Positions 49,538-62,535 of a stretch of DNA of 64,000 bases are shown one piece after another. How positions within the stretch are numbered: the stretch's first letter is position 1; the number at the start of each line of letters is the position of its first letter. Source of the DNA: Bondarzewia mesenterica. Its lineage: Eukaryota; Basidiomycota; Agaricomycetes; Russulales; Bondarzewiaceae. The position numbers were made by a program, and so were the translations under genes. The notes below the pieces were generated by a model. It saw only the letters and a program-made list of their open reading frames with translations. It did no database searches and had not been told where the DNA came from. The stretch is from NCBI GenBank assembly GCA_004802705.1, contig SGPL01000087.1, forward strand, positions 17,962-81,961, given 5' to 3'.

Positions 49538-49888
49538 AATCGTCGAGCCAGTGAGATAGATGTCAGCCAGGTAAGGTAAGTGACCCCTCGGGGGGGGGGG
49601 GTTATGAGGACGGCGAGACCAGTAATTGGCAGGGATTAAAGTGAGCGGTGAACGCGATTGTTGCGCGAAAGATTAGATGTGACCGCGCAACTAGAATAAT
49701 GAAGGACGGTGTTTCGGCAAAAGACACGAAAGAAAATAAGCAATAATCGACGAGCTCAGCNAGGATAATAGCGGTGAGAACCGAAGGGAAATTGACGGGA
49801 CTGTTGACGCCTCGTATTCTCTCATATCACCACCATCATACGCCGTGACGTGACCCTCGTGTCACAACAATGGTTTACATTGTTAACC
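49538..49888. other. Intergenic region BYR4 promoter / NRDE2 3' end
   Basis: Both genes read leftward. It holds a run of twelve G (49,590-49,601), one N at 49,761, and the BYR4 promoter. No gene seen. Confidence 0.4.
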
Positions 49889-52800
49889 CTAATATGGTTT
49901 CAACCTTCTCAACTCCCTCGCATTATGTTCGATCTCATCCTCCTCCCCACTACTTGCCTCCACGCCTTTGTTCTCCACCGGGTCCCGCCAACCCATCACT
50001 GCCTCATCCAATCCTTTTCTCATCCTTAGACCCCTCTCCGCCATCGTCTCCGCAAGCTCATCCAACTCCCGCGAAGTAAAAACAATTCGAAGGGATTCGA
50101 ATGCTAATAGATACAGCTCTGGATAAAATAAAATATATATGCTCAGTTGCTCTCAAAATTGGCATGGACACTAGCATACCTTTGACTCCCGGACACTGAG
50201 CAATGGCACGGAATAGAAGATTCTTAGCACGCTTGAGTTGTCTCGCCCGAACTTCGAATTCAACAAAGATCCGCCAAAGAGTGGGACTGCCTCTTGTCCT
50301 GTGTGTCGATCGTGAGATCCCAAAATGCATGAGAGAATTCCAGTACATACCGCTCACTCTCAACGGCAGCGTTCAAACCGCTTCTTGTCCTCTCAATTTC
50401 CCATTCCCACCGACCCTTCTCCCAACCCGCGACCCATACATCCAGAACCCTCCGTGCAACGCTCTTCTCCCTGACAACTCCACCCGTACCTCCGTCGCCC
50501 ACCAGTTCTCGAACCTGTCCCCATACTCCCTGGCCCTTCTGCGAATCCAGGAACATGCCCAAAATAATTGTGTTATCTGGATAAAGTCCAACGGCTTGCG
50601 CGAGTCTCTCGCGCAAGATGGTCGGACGTGCAGTACTCTTCAGCGTAAATATGTGGTGGTACAACATGCTCAATGACGCCACCGCCAAACTTTCCTCCGC
50701 GACCGAGCCTGCTTGCATCGGATCGGACAAGAAATGCGGAAAGCCAGCACCCGGGGAGGCCGTCAACAGTTCGAGCAGCGCACCAAGCCGGAGCCATGCC
50801 TCGCGCACCTTCCATAGGATTGGTGGTATTTCTCGTACCGTGTCCTCCAAAATACGCTTTGCGCGCAAAATTACTATACCTCCGCCGGTCCCACTCACCC
50901 CTGCGGACCATAAGGTCACTTGCAGCGCAGCGTCGGCCTTACCTGAGAGCCACTCCATCTCCGCCCAGTCCCACCAGAGCGTTCCTGTGCTAAGCCTGTT
51001 TTGGGATGAAGAGGGGGAAGACACGACGGTTTCGTAGATTTTGCGGGCGTCGTCTGGGCGGCCTCGGAGGCGCTCGAGGCGGGCATGAGCACCCCAGTGT
51101 GGAAGAGATTCACGAGCGGTCGACAGGAACGTCCGAGACATTTTCAAGGCGCTTCGGGATACAATTTGTTAGCTTATGAATTGTGGAGAAAAGTGAACCA
51201 AAAATAAAATTTTGGACCTTTTAACACTGTTAGCTGCCTCGAACGCGAGCGCAAGCACGTCCCATTCAACATCATCTCCGCCCAAGCGACACTGCTGAAA
51301 TATCCTTCGCACGAAATCCTGATTGACTCCCTGCACGTCCTCTCGTGTCCACATCCCCCATTTCCCCGCATCAAACACATCTAGTGGTCCCAAAACGCGA
51401 TATCCCCATTTTTTAACCGGACCAAACCCACTCGAATAGTGTTCTTCAGGACCGATGATTGCCCCGTTGTGCGATTCTGCCGCTATCCGACGGGCGTCTA
51501 CCGCGGAAGGGAAAATAGAGGCCAAATAATGCGGGGATGCTAGGCGTGTCTCATACCACCTGTCGTCACTGTTTTCAGTCAAAGTGGAAGAGTTCAAAGT
51601 CGTCTCTAGGCCAGGAACATGTAAGCCCAGAAAAGAGAGCCAGATCAAGCGGAATGCAGTCCTTGAGCGGGCCGAAGTGAGAGCGTAGAGGAACGGACGA
51701 ACATCCGAGAAGAGAACAGTCACGTATGGGTCTTCGTCTGCCTCCGGATCTGTGGATCGCGATGGTGTACGTTGTGCGCAGTCTGCCAGTATTTCTTCCC
51801 GCGCCCATTTCCGGTACGGATCAGGATCGTTCGTGAGACCCGGCGACAGATTTGGATGGATCAAAGCATCTGGATGATGCTCCGGACAGCCATCGGCTAC
51901 CCAGGCAGCCCAACCCTTCGATTCCGGCTCACCAAAGCGCGGCACTTCAGATTCCCAAAATTCTTCAAGGGCATTTAGCTGCTCCTCCAAAGACGAGTTT
52001 ACGAGTGAAGCAGGTAGGCGGAATGTTCTATTTGATAAGGAAGACTGAGTGGATGTGATGTGCAAAGAATATGCAGCTTCACTTACAGCTCTGCTTGTGC
52101 TTGGAAAAGTGCCATAGCACGCTCAACAAATCCTACAGCGATGGTGGTCAACGGGTCGTATAAGCCATGCAAAGGACTTTAAAGATACACACCAGACTGA
52201 TGGAATGCGATAGCGACCCTCCATGACACTCTGAGTCGATCCAAGTCACTCTTAGACATGCTGAGAACTTTCAACACATTCTCAACCATCCCATCAATCC
52301 CTCCATCTCCCTTGCGGATGCGCCATTCCAACCAGGCATGCCATATTTCCACATCATTCGTTCTCAATGCTCTTTCCCATTCTGCTTTCAAGTCTGCTTC
52401 CGGCCATAATTCCTCCCCAGCTTGAAGATACTTGAGCTGCACTCGTACTGAAGGAGCAGACTTCGGAAGGGACGTCAAAGCGCGGGAAAGGACAGAGACT
52501 GTGATTTCAGAACACGCTTTGGTGGCATTCTTGGAAGTAACGGGAATCTGTGACAGTAAATGGGAGAGTAAAGAAAGCCAATTTTCAACTGAGGAAGGGT
52601 CAACGGAGAGTTGTTGCTCAAGAGCTTTGGTCTTCTCCTGAAACGATGTGAGAGTCAGTGCACCTGATTCCTCATCGTTACTGTCAGATAAATCTGAATC
52701 GGAGGATGATTCGAAATCAGCGTCCCCATCATCTTTGGCGAGCTCAATAGATCGATAGGATTGCTCCTCCTGTCGGTGCGAGGGAAATTTGATGAAGCCA

Positions 52801-53512
52801 TCTATCTCCTCGAATTTCTGTGCGCTTTCTGGAGATGGTATGAGCCTGCCTTTAGGTGGAACTTTGAGTAGAGCTCTGGCCCTAGAGTCGGTGATCCCGG
52901 GGACCTCGCAATCGATGTCAGTCGTACTACAATGTAGATTCATGAGAACAGCGTACTTTGCGTCTACCACCTACAGCGACCTCCACACCCTTGTTACTTC
53001 GATGGACTACAACGAATGCCGGGTTAAGACCAAGTATCTTTCTGCCCCCTTCTCCATTATTAGTTGTCAGGCAGTTCTATAGCAAGCGACGTACATCCGA
53101 CTAGACGATATTTCGGGATGTTCCTTGAATGCAACCCTCCGTAGCGTACATTCAGTGGGTCGCCTTTCCTGTCGGAGTAGGAGAGCCGCTCTGATGAACT
53201 GGACGCAATCTGAGCTTGTACACGCCGTCTGTCTTCCTCGTCCTTCAACCGTTCGTCGTTAAATGGCTCTCGGTCCTCCCTGCGAGACCTGTCCTTGCTT
53301 CTATACCTATGTCCACGTCTGCCAGTATCAAAGTCTTCGTCATCATGTTTGTCTTTCTTCCGTCTCTTTTCTTTCCTCTCTTGTTCCTTGCGTTTCTTCT
53401 GATCATCGTCCACCCGTTTGGGTGAAGATTCCACGGGTTGGCTTGAGCTCGGCTCTAGGTCAGGGAATGAGCCGAAAGAGGGAGGGAAGGAGGAGAACGA
53501 TGGTGCGTTCAT
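49889..53512 (-). CDS. NRDE2: NRDE2 (nuclear RNAi-defective 2) family protein
   Basis: Nuclear protein that partners the RNA helicase MTR4 and modulates exosome recruitment, splicing and, in fission yeast (Nrl1), heterochromatin and R-loops. N-terminal: MNAPSFSSFPPSFGSFPD; a charged KR/DE-rich region (KKRKEQERKEKRRKKD); then the MTR4-interaction segment around GDPLNVRYGGLHSRNIPKY. The rest is a HAT-repeat superhelix: SVENWLSLLSHLLSQ, DVEIWHAWLEWRIRKGDG, WKVREAWLRLGALLELL, and LWRIFVEFEVRARQLKRAK near the end. The last exon has SLRIVFTSRELDELAETM and ends HNARELRRLKPY. About 1,090 residues, seven or so exons. Divergent from NIP7. Confidence 0.9.
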
Positions 53513-53825
53513 TGCTGTGCCGAAAGCTGAACGTGTGTATGGGCAAGATACAGAAAATGTTTGAGGTTCGAGTCGTACCTTTGCCAGAGTCCGTATTCAA
53601 GTGTATTACGTCATTAATTCAGCAGAGCGTTCACACCTTGCGATGCCATCATATATGTAGAAATAAAGTTTCCGGGGTCCATAACGTGTCGCCCGGCGTT
53701 TGCCGAGGGGAGCATCTTCTTCAAATCACAGCTGTACTTCCTCAGACTTCCTCTCGAACCACGATTCCTTCGTCAAACTCCTGGTCTTATCCTGTACATA
53801 TCAACCAACGACACGAAGTATCAAG
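53513..53825. promoter_or_regulatory. Divergent promoter region NRDE2 / NIP7
   Basis: 313 bp between two divergent starts. No strong TATA. Nothing else seen. Confidence 0.35.
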
Positions 53826-54626
53826 ATGCGGCCTTTGACGGAGGATGAGAGCAAGGCAGTTTTTACGAAGCTCGCTAACTATATTGTAAGGTTTCCTACT
53901 CGCATTCTTACTTCGACCCTAACGGTGTACATAGGGCAAGAATCTCATCCACCTTATCGATCGACCAGACGAACCGTATTGCTTCCGCCTGCAAAAGGAC
54001 AGGGTCTTCTATGTCTCAGAGTCCTCCATGCGTCTGGGCATCTCCGTCGCGCGTCCAAACCTAGTGAGCCTTGGGACCTGCTTCGGCAAATTCAGCAAAA
54101 GCGGCAAATTCAAGCTGCACATCACCGCGCTGGACTACCTTGCACAATATGCGAAGTACAAAGTGCGTGGCTTGTTACCCTTCTTTTTGTGCTGTGCTCA
54201 AGTAACATTCAGGTGTGGATAAAACCGAACGGCGAGATGCCGTTCTTATACGGAAATCATGTAGTTAAAGCTCATCTTGGTCGTATCACGGAGGATACTC
54301 CTGAGCATCAGGGTGTGGTCATCTACAGTATGAATGACATCCCATTAGTGAGCTCAAATTTTTTTTTCCTTTGCTGTGTTCTTATCCGCATCCAGGGCTT
54401 CGGCGTCACATCGCGGTCCACTGTAGATACGCGAAAGCTTGACCCAACTGCCATCATTGTCTTCCACCAAGCGTGAGTATCCTTTATCCTGTTACGATCT
54501 GACTGTCTTCTCACATTCTGTCGGCAGAGATATCGGTGAATATCTGCGTGACGAGGTACGCTTCAATGGCTCTCTTATTTACCATTCTTCGTTGCTAATT
54601 ACATCGTACAGGATACTCTCTTCTGA
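53826..54626 (+). CDS. NIP7: 60S ribosome biogenesis factor NIP7
   Basis: Nucleolar RNA-binding protein needed for pre-27S rRNA processing and 60S assembly. 180 residues, matching the family exactly, in six exons (53826-53885, 53935-54162, 54213-54347, 54396-54472, 54528-54555, 54612-54626). N-terminal domain: [41 protein letters not shown], and [32 protein letters not shown]-terminal PUA domain: [62 protein letters not shown] and the invariant end DTLF. The last exon codes only four residues. Confidence 0.97.
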
Positions 54627-55126
54627 GTTCACTGTGTTTCTTTCGCTTTACGGTCGGATACAATGGACCCCCTTATTCTATAGCCCATCCCTGGTTTTAA
54701 ACGCATAGACCATTTCAAGATATGCCGGCATGTCCCCCCGAGCTACAGCACCGCACATCGCATGGCTTGTACACTAAGTTTTCATTGTTGTCGCTACCTG
54801 ATAGCATGTACTCATACAATAGATATCCACCTTTGATGGCTGTTTCATCGTATAAATGAATGCGAAGATCGCACTGCACATCTTCCCAGAATTTATGAAC
54901 CGAAGTATCTCGTGATGTGCAATCGCTCATGACTTACTTGATGCCTATGAGTTGCTATTTTGATTTTCTGAGTGCATGCACAAATCAATATGTTTTCGAT
55001 ACAGTTCAGACTTTGAAATTTCCTGGAGGAACGCGTGATCACGTGGCGCAATGTGGAAGACACGTCGAAGGCTCGCACACAACTCGCACTACAGTCGCGA
55101 GCAACACTCTACTACCTCTTGACCGA
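54627..55126. other. Intergenic region NIP7 / SEC39
   Basis: 500 bp. Contains the SEC39 promoter. The SEC39 frame is open back to 54,917, but the extra residues show no conservation and carry no domain. Confidence 0.4.
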
Positions 55127-58100
55127 ATGGCTTCAGGCTCTCGGGATCTTTGCAAACAGTGGACAAGCATTGCTGACCATGAGTTAACTTTAGACACCAT
55201 CCGATCTACACTCCAGCCTATCAACGATGACCTATGGGTTGTCGCTGCATGCGTCGACCGCATACTCGATAATGTAGAAACTCAGCGGGAGTTGCTAGAA
55301 CTTGGACTTGAGAGGTCTGAGTCTGCGTTGGAGCGAGGCAAGAACGTCTTCTCAGTCTCAAGTGAAGTTGGCGTTGCGGTGTCACCTGCTGCTGGTGCCG
55401 AGTGCGAGACACTGGTTTCGTACTTCCAAGACGAACCTGCTGATGCAAAGTTATGCTATGTACGCTCTGTCCTCCTTGGACGCCTGGATCGGCTGAACAC
55501 GTTCGTGGAGATTTCCAAGGAGAGTGTAGGCCAGGATGACGCTGAAGAGGAAGTTGACGCGGAGTGGGAGGATGACCCCTGGGATGAGACGGAGGACAAG
55601 GGAATCTCAGCTTCAGGAAAGCCTCCTTTGCCCCTCTCATCTTTCATTTTGGATGATCTACTTCATAGTGCGTGCATTTTGGCGACACGACAGCTCTTCT
55701 CTGCTGTTCGCAGCTTAGTTGTCCGTCATGGATCTTACCTCTGGCCCCTACGCTTCACCATACTCGATAGCATCCCGGAACATACACATCCCTCATATTA
55801 TCGGGACATATTACCGGGGTTTAACCCATCTAACGATGTAGAGCAATGTTTTGAAGTCACACCATGGCGGACCGAGGCAGATTGGTCGGAGCTGACGCCG
55901 GTGCAACAGTCATTGACATCCTCTGGGGTCATTGATATCGAGATTAAATTTTCATATCCACCACTATCCAACGTCAACCGACATCCCGATCCTCTACCCT
56001 CGACAGAGCTCACTTCTTGGTACCGTCGCAGAGTCGACTGTGTTTTGTCCGCTACCGGAATGACGGACGTCGCACTTGCCCTCGTACAGCACGGTGGGTC
56101 TCAAGGTGTGCCAGGACTTGACGAGCTGGGGGAGGAGCTGAGTCTTCTCTCGCGTCTGGTTTATGATGCGCCAGCTGCGGATGAAGATGATATGGATGAA
56201 GACTGGACGCTTGATCGCTGGAGAGCCATGAGCCCCCCTGCCGTTGTCAATGCTTATCTCCTGCGTTCCACTCCCGAAAGCATCGTAATGGATATCCGCA
56301 GACTTGTCATGCCGTATCTGTTCGTCCTGGAAGCTCGCGCGGAGCGTGCTGATCAACCCGACCCATCTTTGTCCACTCGTCTTCTCAACGACTACATTCT
56401 CTCCGCACCTTTGAACATGGTCGCGGCTATTTTTGAGGCGTCCAAACCGACACTTCCTTCCGCCCAGCGTCTCATTCGCAATGATGAGGATTTGGCACGG
56501 GTGGCGCTTGCCTGCCTCTATGGGAGCAATAGCGTAGACCAGTGGCTAATGATGAGCCGTATCTTCGAATGCCTCCCTGCATGGGACGCCGATCCCAATG
56601 ACGGCATTGAAGAGGATGAGGTCGATACCACTGTCACTTCTCTAGGAGCGTTCGTGACTCCATCTACGACACGTCCGCGTTGTACACCCGCCGATCTGCT
56701 CGTCTTTTTCAAGCCTCTACCAGCAACGTCTCTTTCCCGCGCTCTGGACATCTTGGATGTTCATTTGGAGTGTGGAGAGATCCTGTCAAGATGGAGCGTC
56801 CCTGCACCATTACGATGGTTCTTGCAAAGTGCGGGCGACGAAGCTCAGCAGCGAGCCTGGGCCACACGGATGGCGCGCAGGGCCGGGGGTTCGGACGATG
56901 AATTGGATACTCAAGGTGATTGGGAATGGTTACTGGAAGATATGATCAAGCTGTCTGGTACAAATGACGCGGGTTTAAAGAGTGCGTTTGGTCTTCTATC
57001 CCGGACCGAGGTCATTCGAATCTTCTTCAGTGGACTTCTGAGTACTGGCAGTGAGTTAATCCTTTTGATCTCCAGTTGCTATATTTCAATTGATGCTGTC
57101 AAAGAGTTCGAGATTGCAAAGGCATTATTAGGTTCGAGGAAGAATGCGTTGTTGTTGGATGACGAGATCATCGAGGATATTTGCCTGGCATCTTCCCGGG
57201 AATTCTACGACAACGCCAGTTCTGGGAACTATCGTTTTGGAGATATGAAGTCTGCTTATGATTGGTATGTAAAACCTTTTTTTTCATCTATGTGGGTCTC
57301 TTTAACGTGTTGGTCTGTACAGCTTGACTGTCCCTGCCCAGTCGGATAAGATTATACGGGAGCGGGAATTCATTGAGGCTACCTCACGCATTGCTTCGTT
57401 CAACGTCACGTCCCGACCTGGCATCCCTATTTCCCCAATCGAAATACGACTCACCAAGGACCGTCTATCATTAATATCACGTGTCTTGTCCAGCAACAGC
57501 GACGCTTACAAGTACACTGAAGTCATCCTCGATCTCGTTCACAAACTCGGGTTTCGAGACGACGTTACGGCGGAGGTCAAAGTTCTCGCTATGATAGCTG
57601 ACACCGCCCTTCAGGCAGAAGATTTCGCTCGAGCGTACGAGACGAGCGAGGCGATGGTGAACACCGTGCTCCAGATGAGGTCATCGGTAGACAATGTGGG
57701 GAACTCCAAAGTCCAGGAAGCGAGTGAAGTCTGCTGGGTCGCCTGCTTCCAGCTTGGTCGACAACCCGAGTTCAACGACGTTCAGAAGAAACTTTCTCTC
57801 CTCGGCCGCGCTCTCGAGTTTTGTCCTGCCGACAAGCTGGCCGACGTCCTCGCCTCCTGGCGCCGCCTCGAGTCAGAAGACATCGAGGAGCGAAAGGAGC
57901 GTCTCGCCGCGCGGCGTAGCGGAGCCAAAACCAACGGCGACAGCGTTGGGGGACGACAGACGAAACGCTCCGTGCCTTCTGCTAGCATCTCCCCATCATC
58001 TCTCGCCTCCCGTTTCCAAAGCCTACACATGCCGGAACTTCACATGCCGTCGCCGCCGCTAGTCAGCACCCCGGATGCGGCAGCACTCGCTAGCACGTTC

Positions 58101-58274
58101 AACCGCGTCGCGGCCAGTTTCCCTTCGTTCTCGGTCGGAGGCCGTCCGTTGTCGGTCGCATCAAATGAGAGCGGGCGGTCGGGGAGGGCCGATCACGCGG
58201 ACGTTTCTGCGCAGGCCACTCGGGTGTTTCAGAAGGGCATTGGATGGCTGATCGGTGCAGATGAGGAGGAGTGA
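55127..58274 (+). CDS. SEC39: Sec39-domain protein (Dsl1/NRZ tethering complex)
   Basis: Peripheral ER protein that, with Dsl1 and Tip20, tethers COPI vesicles returning from the Golgi. 1,011 residues in three exons (55127-57050, 57105-57264, 57323-58274). Start at MASGSRDLCKQWTSIADHEL. The N-terminal block INDDLWVVAACVDRILDNVETQ and RELLELGLERSESALERG is typical of the Sec39 superhelix. Further blocks: LSFILDDLLHSACILATRQLF, DWLNP-type segments, RTEVIRIFFSGLLSTGKFEIAKALLG (read across a 54-nt intron that is in frame and easily missed), LASSREFYDNASSGNYRFGDMK, and TVPAQSDKIIREREFIEATSRI. The last 150 residues are Ser/Pro-rich. An acidic loop (EEEVDAEWEDDPWDE) lies near residue 145. Confidence 0.87.
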
Positions 58275-59779
58275 GCGGGGGCCGAGCACCCAAGGCTTCA
58301 GGAGTCCAGGAAGCCGAGGCTGCCCTTCTTTTTCAAGCTTCATCTTTTCTTCATTTCTTGTGTCCTTTGACTGGATTTCGTAGTATCACCTCGCCTGACC
58401 TGTGTCGGCACCGCGCTTATCGTACTACTTCGCCATTCGCGCACTTCGTCTTGCGAACGGAGGAGACTCCAAGTTGCGTGAGCAGATGCAGATTCGTTTA
58501 TGTGTCTGTTTCTGCCTTGTTTAACGAGCTTGGATCAACGCCTGAGTACCTCGCAATTGATCTTTCAAGTCTGTCTGAGCAATATTTCAGTGTACTGAAA
58601 GTATACTGTATTGTTCGCAAACGGGACGGCAAGGGGATCGAGACTCGCGGATGCAGATCGGTTCGAAAACGGGGAACTGCTTCCACCGCTGTCAATGTAG
58701 GTTCGAATCAAACCCTCTCGTGATTTACCCCGCTCTCGCTGGAAACATCTCGAGAACCGTTACACTGAGTGAAACTTCTCGACCTACCGATTCCACGACG
58801 CTCTGTCCACCAAGATAGCCTGAAGACAGTCCGCCGACGGTCGAACGTCTTCGAATGTGAAATGGGAGCTCTTCTTCCAATTTTGCTCCTGAAATCCAAT
58901 CGTTCACAAAGCAGGAATAGATGAGTCTCTTGAGCCTGGTGTCAGCTGCCTGGCGGGAACTCATTTACTTTCGCCGTCGCTGTTCCGGACGATATTCAAA
59001 ATATCTCTCGTCTGTTGGGACAATTACCAGTCTGGTCTCATACCGAAACCCCACAAGTGTGAGGTCTTGGTATGAGACTAACCGTCAATGTTGTTTATCA
59101 GTCTAGAAAGTTATGACCAGCTGCTACGGGCGGTGCAATATTGTGAGGACGAGGTGCAATTTATGCTTTTAATCTTTTTCGAAGACGCATCCAGGTGCAT
59201 ATGTAGTATTATAACAAGGGTGGGGACACGGACAAATTGAACTGCCACAACACAGAGTGAACAAATCAAGAACAAATGAACGATGGGGATAGTAACACGC
59301 CTAGGCGGCGCTACTGCTAATACTACTAATTACCGAAGCTGCCAGAGGAAACACTAATGTAACATATATACGTATGATGCGTATCGAGGTATCAGCGCAA
59401 CGAGCGGCAGGGGGAGTGAACGGGAGAATATGATCTGTGCGAAAAAAAATTCTAGCTGTGATACGATGTACACGCATTACATGCAGGAGCACGGACAGAA
59501 AGGCCTGCCAAAGGAGTGTGAGAGACGATAGAGATAGGGATCGAGGGGAGGTGGTGATAATAGAAAGATAAATTGATAGGATTATAGACCAGCCAGCCGC
59601 GACAGCTACGAACAGAAACATGGCCGTCGAATCGACGCCACCCGTACAACAACAACAAAAATACCTGATAAATCAATAAAAAGAGAGAGAAGGATTGCAA
59701 AACGAAAGGAAGAATACTAGATGTAAACATCTATTGGAAAGGACGCGAAGCAGGATGGAGAGAACAAAGGAGAACCCGA
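58275..59779. other. Gene-poor 1.5 kb between SEC39 and the Ser/Pro-rich gene
   Basis: Two converging 3' UTRs plus unexplained sequence. Minor frames are present: 79 codons from an ATG on the minus strand (58,725-58,964, MSSRQAADTRLKRL) and a plus-strand run FVYVSVSALFNELGSTPEYL near 58.5 kb. Neither matches a family. A box-B-like ggttcgaatc at 58,700 is not part of a foldable tRNA. Confidence 0.4.
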
Positions 59780-62535
59780 TCACGCCCGTGTGCCGAAGCG
59801 CGTGCCCACTCCCGTTCGCGCCCTGGGCCGGTTTACGATGCTCGGACGCGACTCCGGCGCGATGTCCGCGCTCGACACGAATACCTCGCCCTGGCGGACG
59901 ACGCCGCGTCCGCACACATTGCACGGCTCGCCTTCGGCCTCCTTCGCGCGGAGCTCCTCGACCTCGGCGCGCAGATCGCGCACGTGACCTTCGAGCTCCC
60001 AGATCTGCCGTTGCCACGCCTTGCGCGACGTCGAGATCTGCTCCTGCAGTGCCTGGATGATCGCCGACGCGTCATCCTGCTGTCCGAGGAACGGGACCGA
60101 CACGCTCTTCTCGTTCGCCGAGCGCATCGGAAAGCCGGGGCTCAGTGGGGAGAACCCACTAGTCGACGCGAGGTGTCGAGCTCGGGCTCTTGGTCCACGG
60201 GCGATTCGCCGTCAACGAGGTGTTCAGTAAAATGCGCGCTGAAAATCGTGGATACGGGTCGAAGACTGAGGCTAGGAAATGCCGACGTTGCCGGGGGTGC
60301 ACTGAAGGGTACAGGAGCTGCGTCGTTGGGATTTGGACGCAGCGTGGATCTGCTACGGTTGTCCGCCTTCGTCGAGAGAGGGGTGGTTGGCTGATGCTGT
60401 GCGCGCTCCGAGGGTGTAGCAATGGACAGCGGAGGTAGATTTCGCCAGATGGTGGCTGGACGCTGCTGCGATTCGTCCGTATTGTCCGTCTTTGAGTCAT
60501 CAGTCGCGCCTTTGGGGGCCACATGGTCGAAATAGGAGCCCCCAGTCTGAGAAACTAATGACGGCGACAGAGTCGGCACTGGCACGCGCGCACTGGTAGT
60601 CTTAGGTGTCTTAGGCACCGGGAGCGGAGGAACAGTGATATCTGGTAAAAAAGGCAAGGGAGGAGGCGGGGGAGATCCCTTCTCTCTTTCCTTTTCCTTT
60701 TCCTTTTCCTTGTCCTTTCCATTGAACAACCGCATGAAACCACTCTTCTTGTGCTTCAATCGAGGAGGCGCACCACTATTAGGCGGTGGATTGGCATCAG
60801 GCTGCTCGCTCCTAGGAAAAGCTGACGGCGAACTCCCCGTTGTGAAACTCTGCAAAGCCATCTTCGCCCTGGAACCCGCACTTACAGAACGAGCTCTTGC
60901 GCTTCCACCGACCGGGGGTGCGCCGGGACTGTAACGCGATGGAGGCTCCGTCTCTAGAAATGGCGCCTTATTGACAGGTGCATTGGCGGTGACACTGCGC
61001 GCTCGCTCCCTCGCCTGCGCCTGCGCTTCTTCTAGCGATATCAATGTGAACGTGGGTGATGCGGGGAGTTCTGCCCATCCCGGGAGCTGATTCATAGGCT
61101 GTGGTATCCGAGTCTCTCGTTTCTTCGACTTAATGCTCGTGCTGCTCGTAGCTACTCGTAGAGCGGCGGCATCGACGAACATAGGGCTGGAGATACTGTG
61201 GCCGTGCAGATTTCCTGCAAACCTTTTGGACGAGGACATATCACTGCCATTGTTGACAACAGATGATGAAGATGAATCAGGGGTCATCGTGACCGTCACA
61301 ACTGATGACGATGCGAAAGGCGATGAGCTCCTCGTGGTGTTGGTATCAGGCAAGGTAGCAGCCGAATCACTGGTAGGGATATCCCTGGAGTTTGTGTGCA
61401 TAGGAGTGGGCATATAAACTGAGTCTCGATTGTATGCCAATTCTGGATTGGCGTATGGGTGCCGAGTGAATGACTGGGGTGAATCAGGCCGAGACGACGT
61501 GAGGGTATCTGAACGAGATAGATGGTTGGAGAACAAAGACTGAGTAGTAGATGATACACGGGCGACAGGAGAAGCATTTTCTGAAAGAGTGGAGAAGATG
61601 TTTGAACGAGGACTAGAAGTTGCAGTAAGCTGCAAATGTTTCCCCGAGTTGGACGCCGTCCGTGTGCGCGGGCGAGGTATTAACTTGTTCCGCAGACTAC
61701 TTTGACCGGAGCTGGGAGGAACGATGGCTAGGGAGGTAGACGACATGGATGCCTGGGCCAACGCGCTGGGGGATGGAACATGTTAGCCGGCAACGAATTT
61801 GAGGCTCAACGGGTGGACAAAAAACAAGGCTTACTGCAAGGCACCGTGCAAGGGCGGGACATAAGAAGATGTGGTCTCGAAAGACTTCTTTTCGTTGGAA
61901 CGAGAAGAATCAACACTAGGCCTTGTCGCGCTATTTCCTCTAGCAGCGGAGGAGCCAAGGCCGAGGCCTTTGATGAAGCCCTCGCCCTTGGTGCGAATGC
62001 GGCCACGCCTAGAAATAAATGAGCGAGCATCATCGTCTTGTTCATCCTGTTCTTCGATTGGCTCCTCTTCCATCTCCCAGGGGGCGGGTGAATGGAATCT
62101 CATTTTTGGACCGAGCATGCTCATGCGGGGAACGGGTTCGGAGTCGTCGTTGTCGTCGTAACTTGGGGAATGATCGTCCTCATACAGCTGTGAATTAGGA
62201 CGAGAATCAGTGGGGTCGTCCTCGAGGTCGAGTATGCTGGCAGAGGGATCATTGAGGCGTTCGCGATCAAGCCCTGGGGTGCGGGGTTCGTGAACCAAAT
62301 TGCGATACTGGGAGGGGATGGCGAAATCAAACCCGTCAGTATTGGCTGCGAGCTCTGCCTTGTCTAACGGCTGGGGGGAGAAGTAGGGATGAGAATAAAC
62401 GGAGGGGGAATCCGAAAAGTCCGTCAGAGAGGGAAAACGGCCATGGTGGATGTCGGCGCGAGCTGCACGCTGGTCGAGGAGACGTCTGAGATGATCGTCT
62501 GTGGGCGAGTGAGGGGAGTTCATGGACCTCAGCAT
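59780..62535 (-). CDS. Ser/Pro-rich disordered protein with C-terminal coiled coil and CxxC
   Basis: Function unknown. First exon: MLRSMNSPHSPTDDHLRRLL, acidic, with SRRGRIRTKGEGFIKGLG. After an intron near 61.8 kb a long exon begins ASMSSTSLAIVPPSS. It is Ser/Thr/Pro-rich and includes a poly-Pro/charged stretch (KDKEKEKEKEREKGSPPPP) coded by a cttttc repeat. The last part encodes a coiled coil (IIQALQEQISTSRKAW, ELEGHVRDLRAEVEELRAKE) and CNVCGRGVVRQGE, a lone CxxC knuckle. The long exon runs into a stop at 60,142, while the coiled-coil part is in another frame from about 60,170. An intron of suitable length and phase was not found, so a one-base assembly error or a missed intron is likely. 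Domain order resembles fungal polarity or cell-cycle scaffolds, but I do not recognise it. Confidence 0.6.

Noticed and set aside
49870..50079. Plus-strand 69-codon Pro/Ser-rich frame with a good ATG
   Set aside because: It is antisense to the last NRDE2 exon, whose frame ends HNARELRRLKPY and is clearly the coding one.
58690..58715. ggttcgaatc as a tRNA T-arm
   Set aside because: No acceptor, D-arm or anticodon stem can be folded around it.
59695..60060. 121-codon plus-strand Arg/Pro-rich frame
   Set aside because: Antisense of the GC-rich coiled-coil exon of the Ser/Pro-rich gene; the minus frame has heptads and a CxxC motif.
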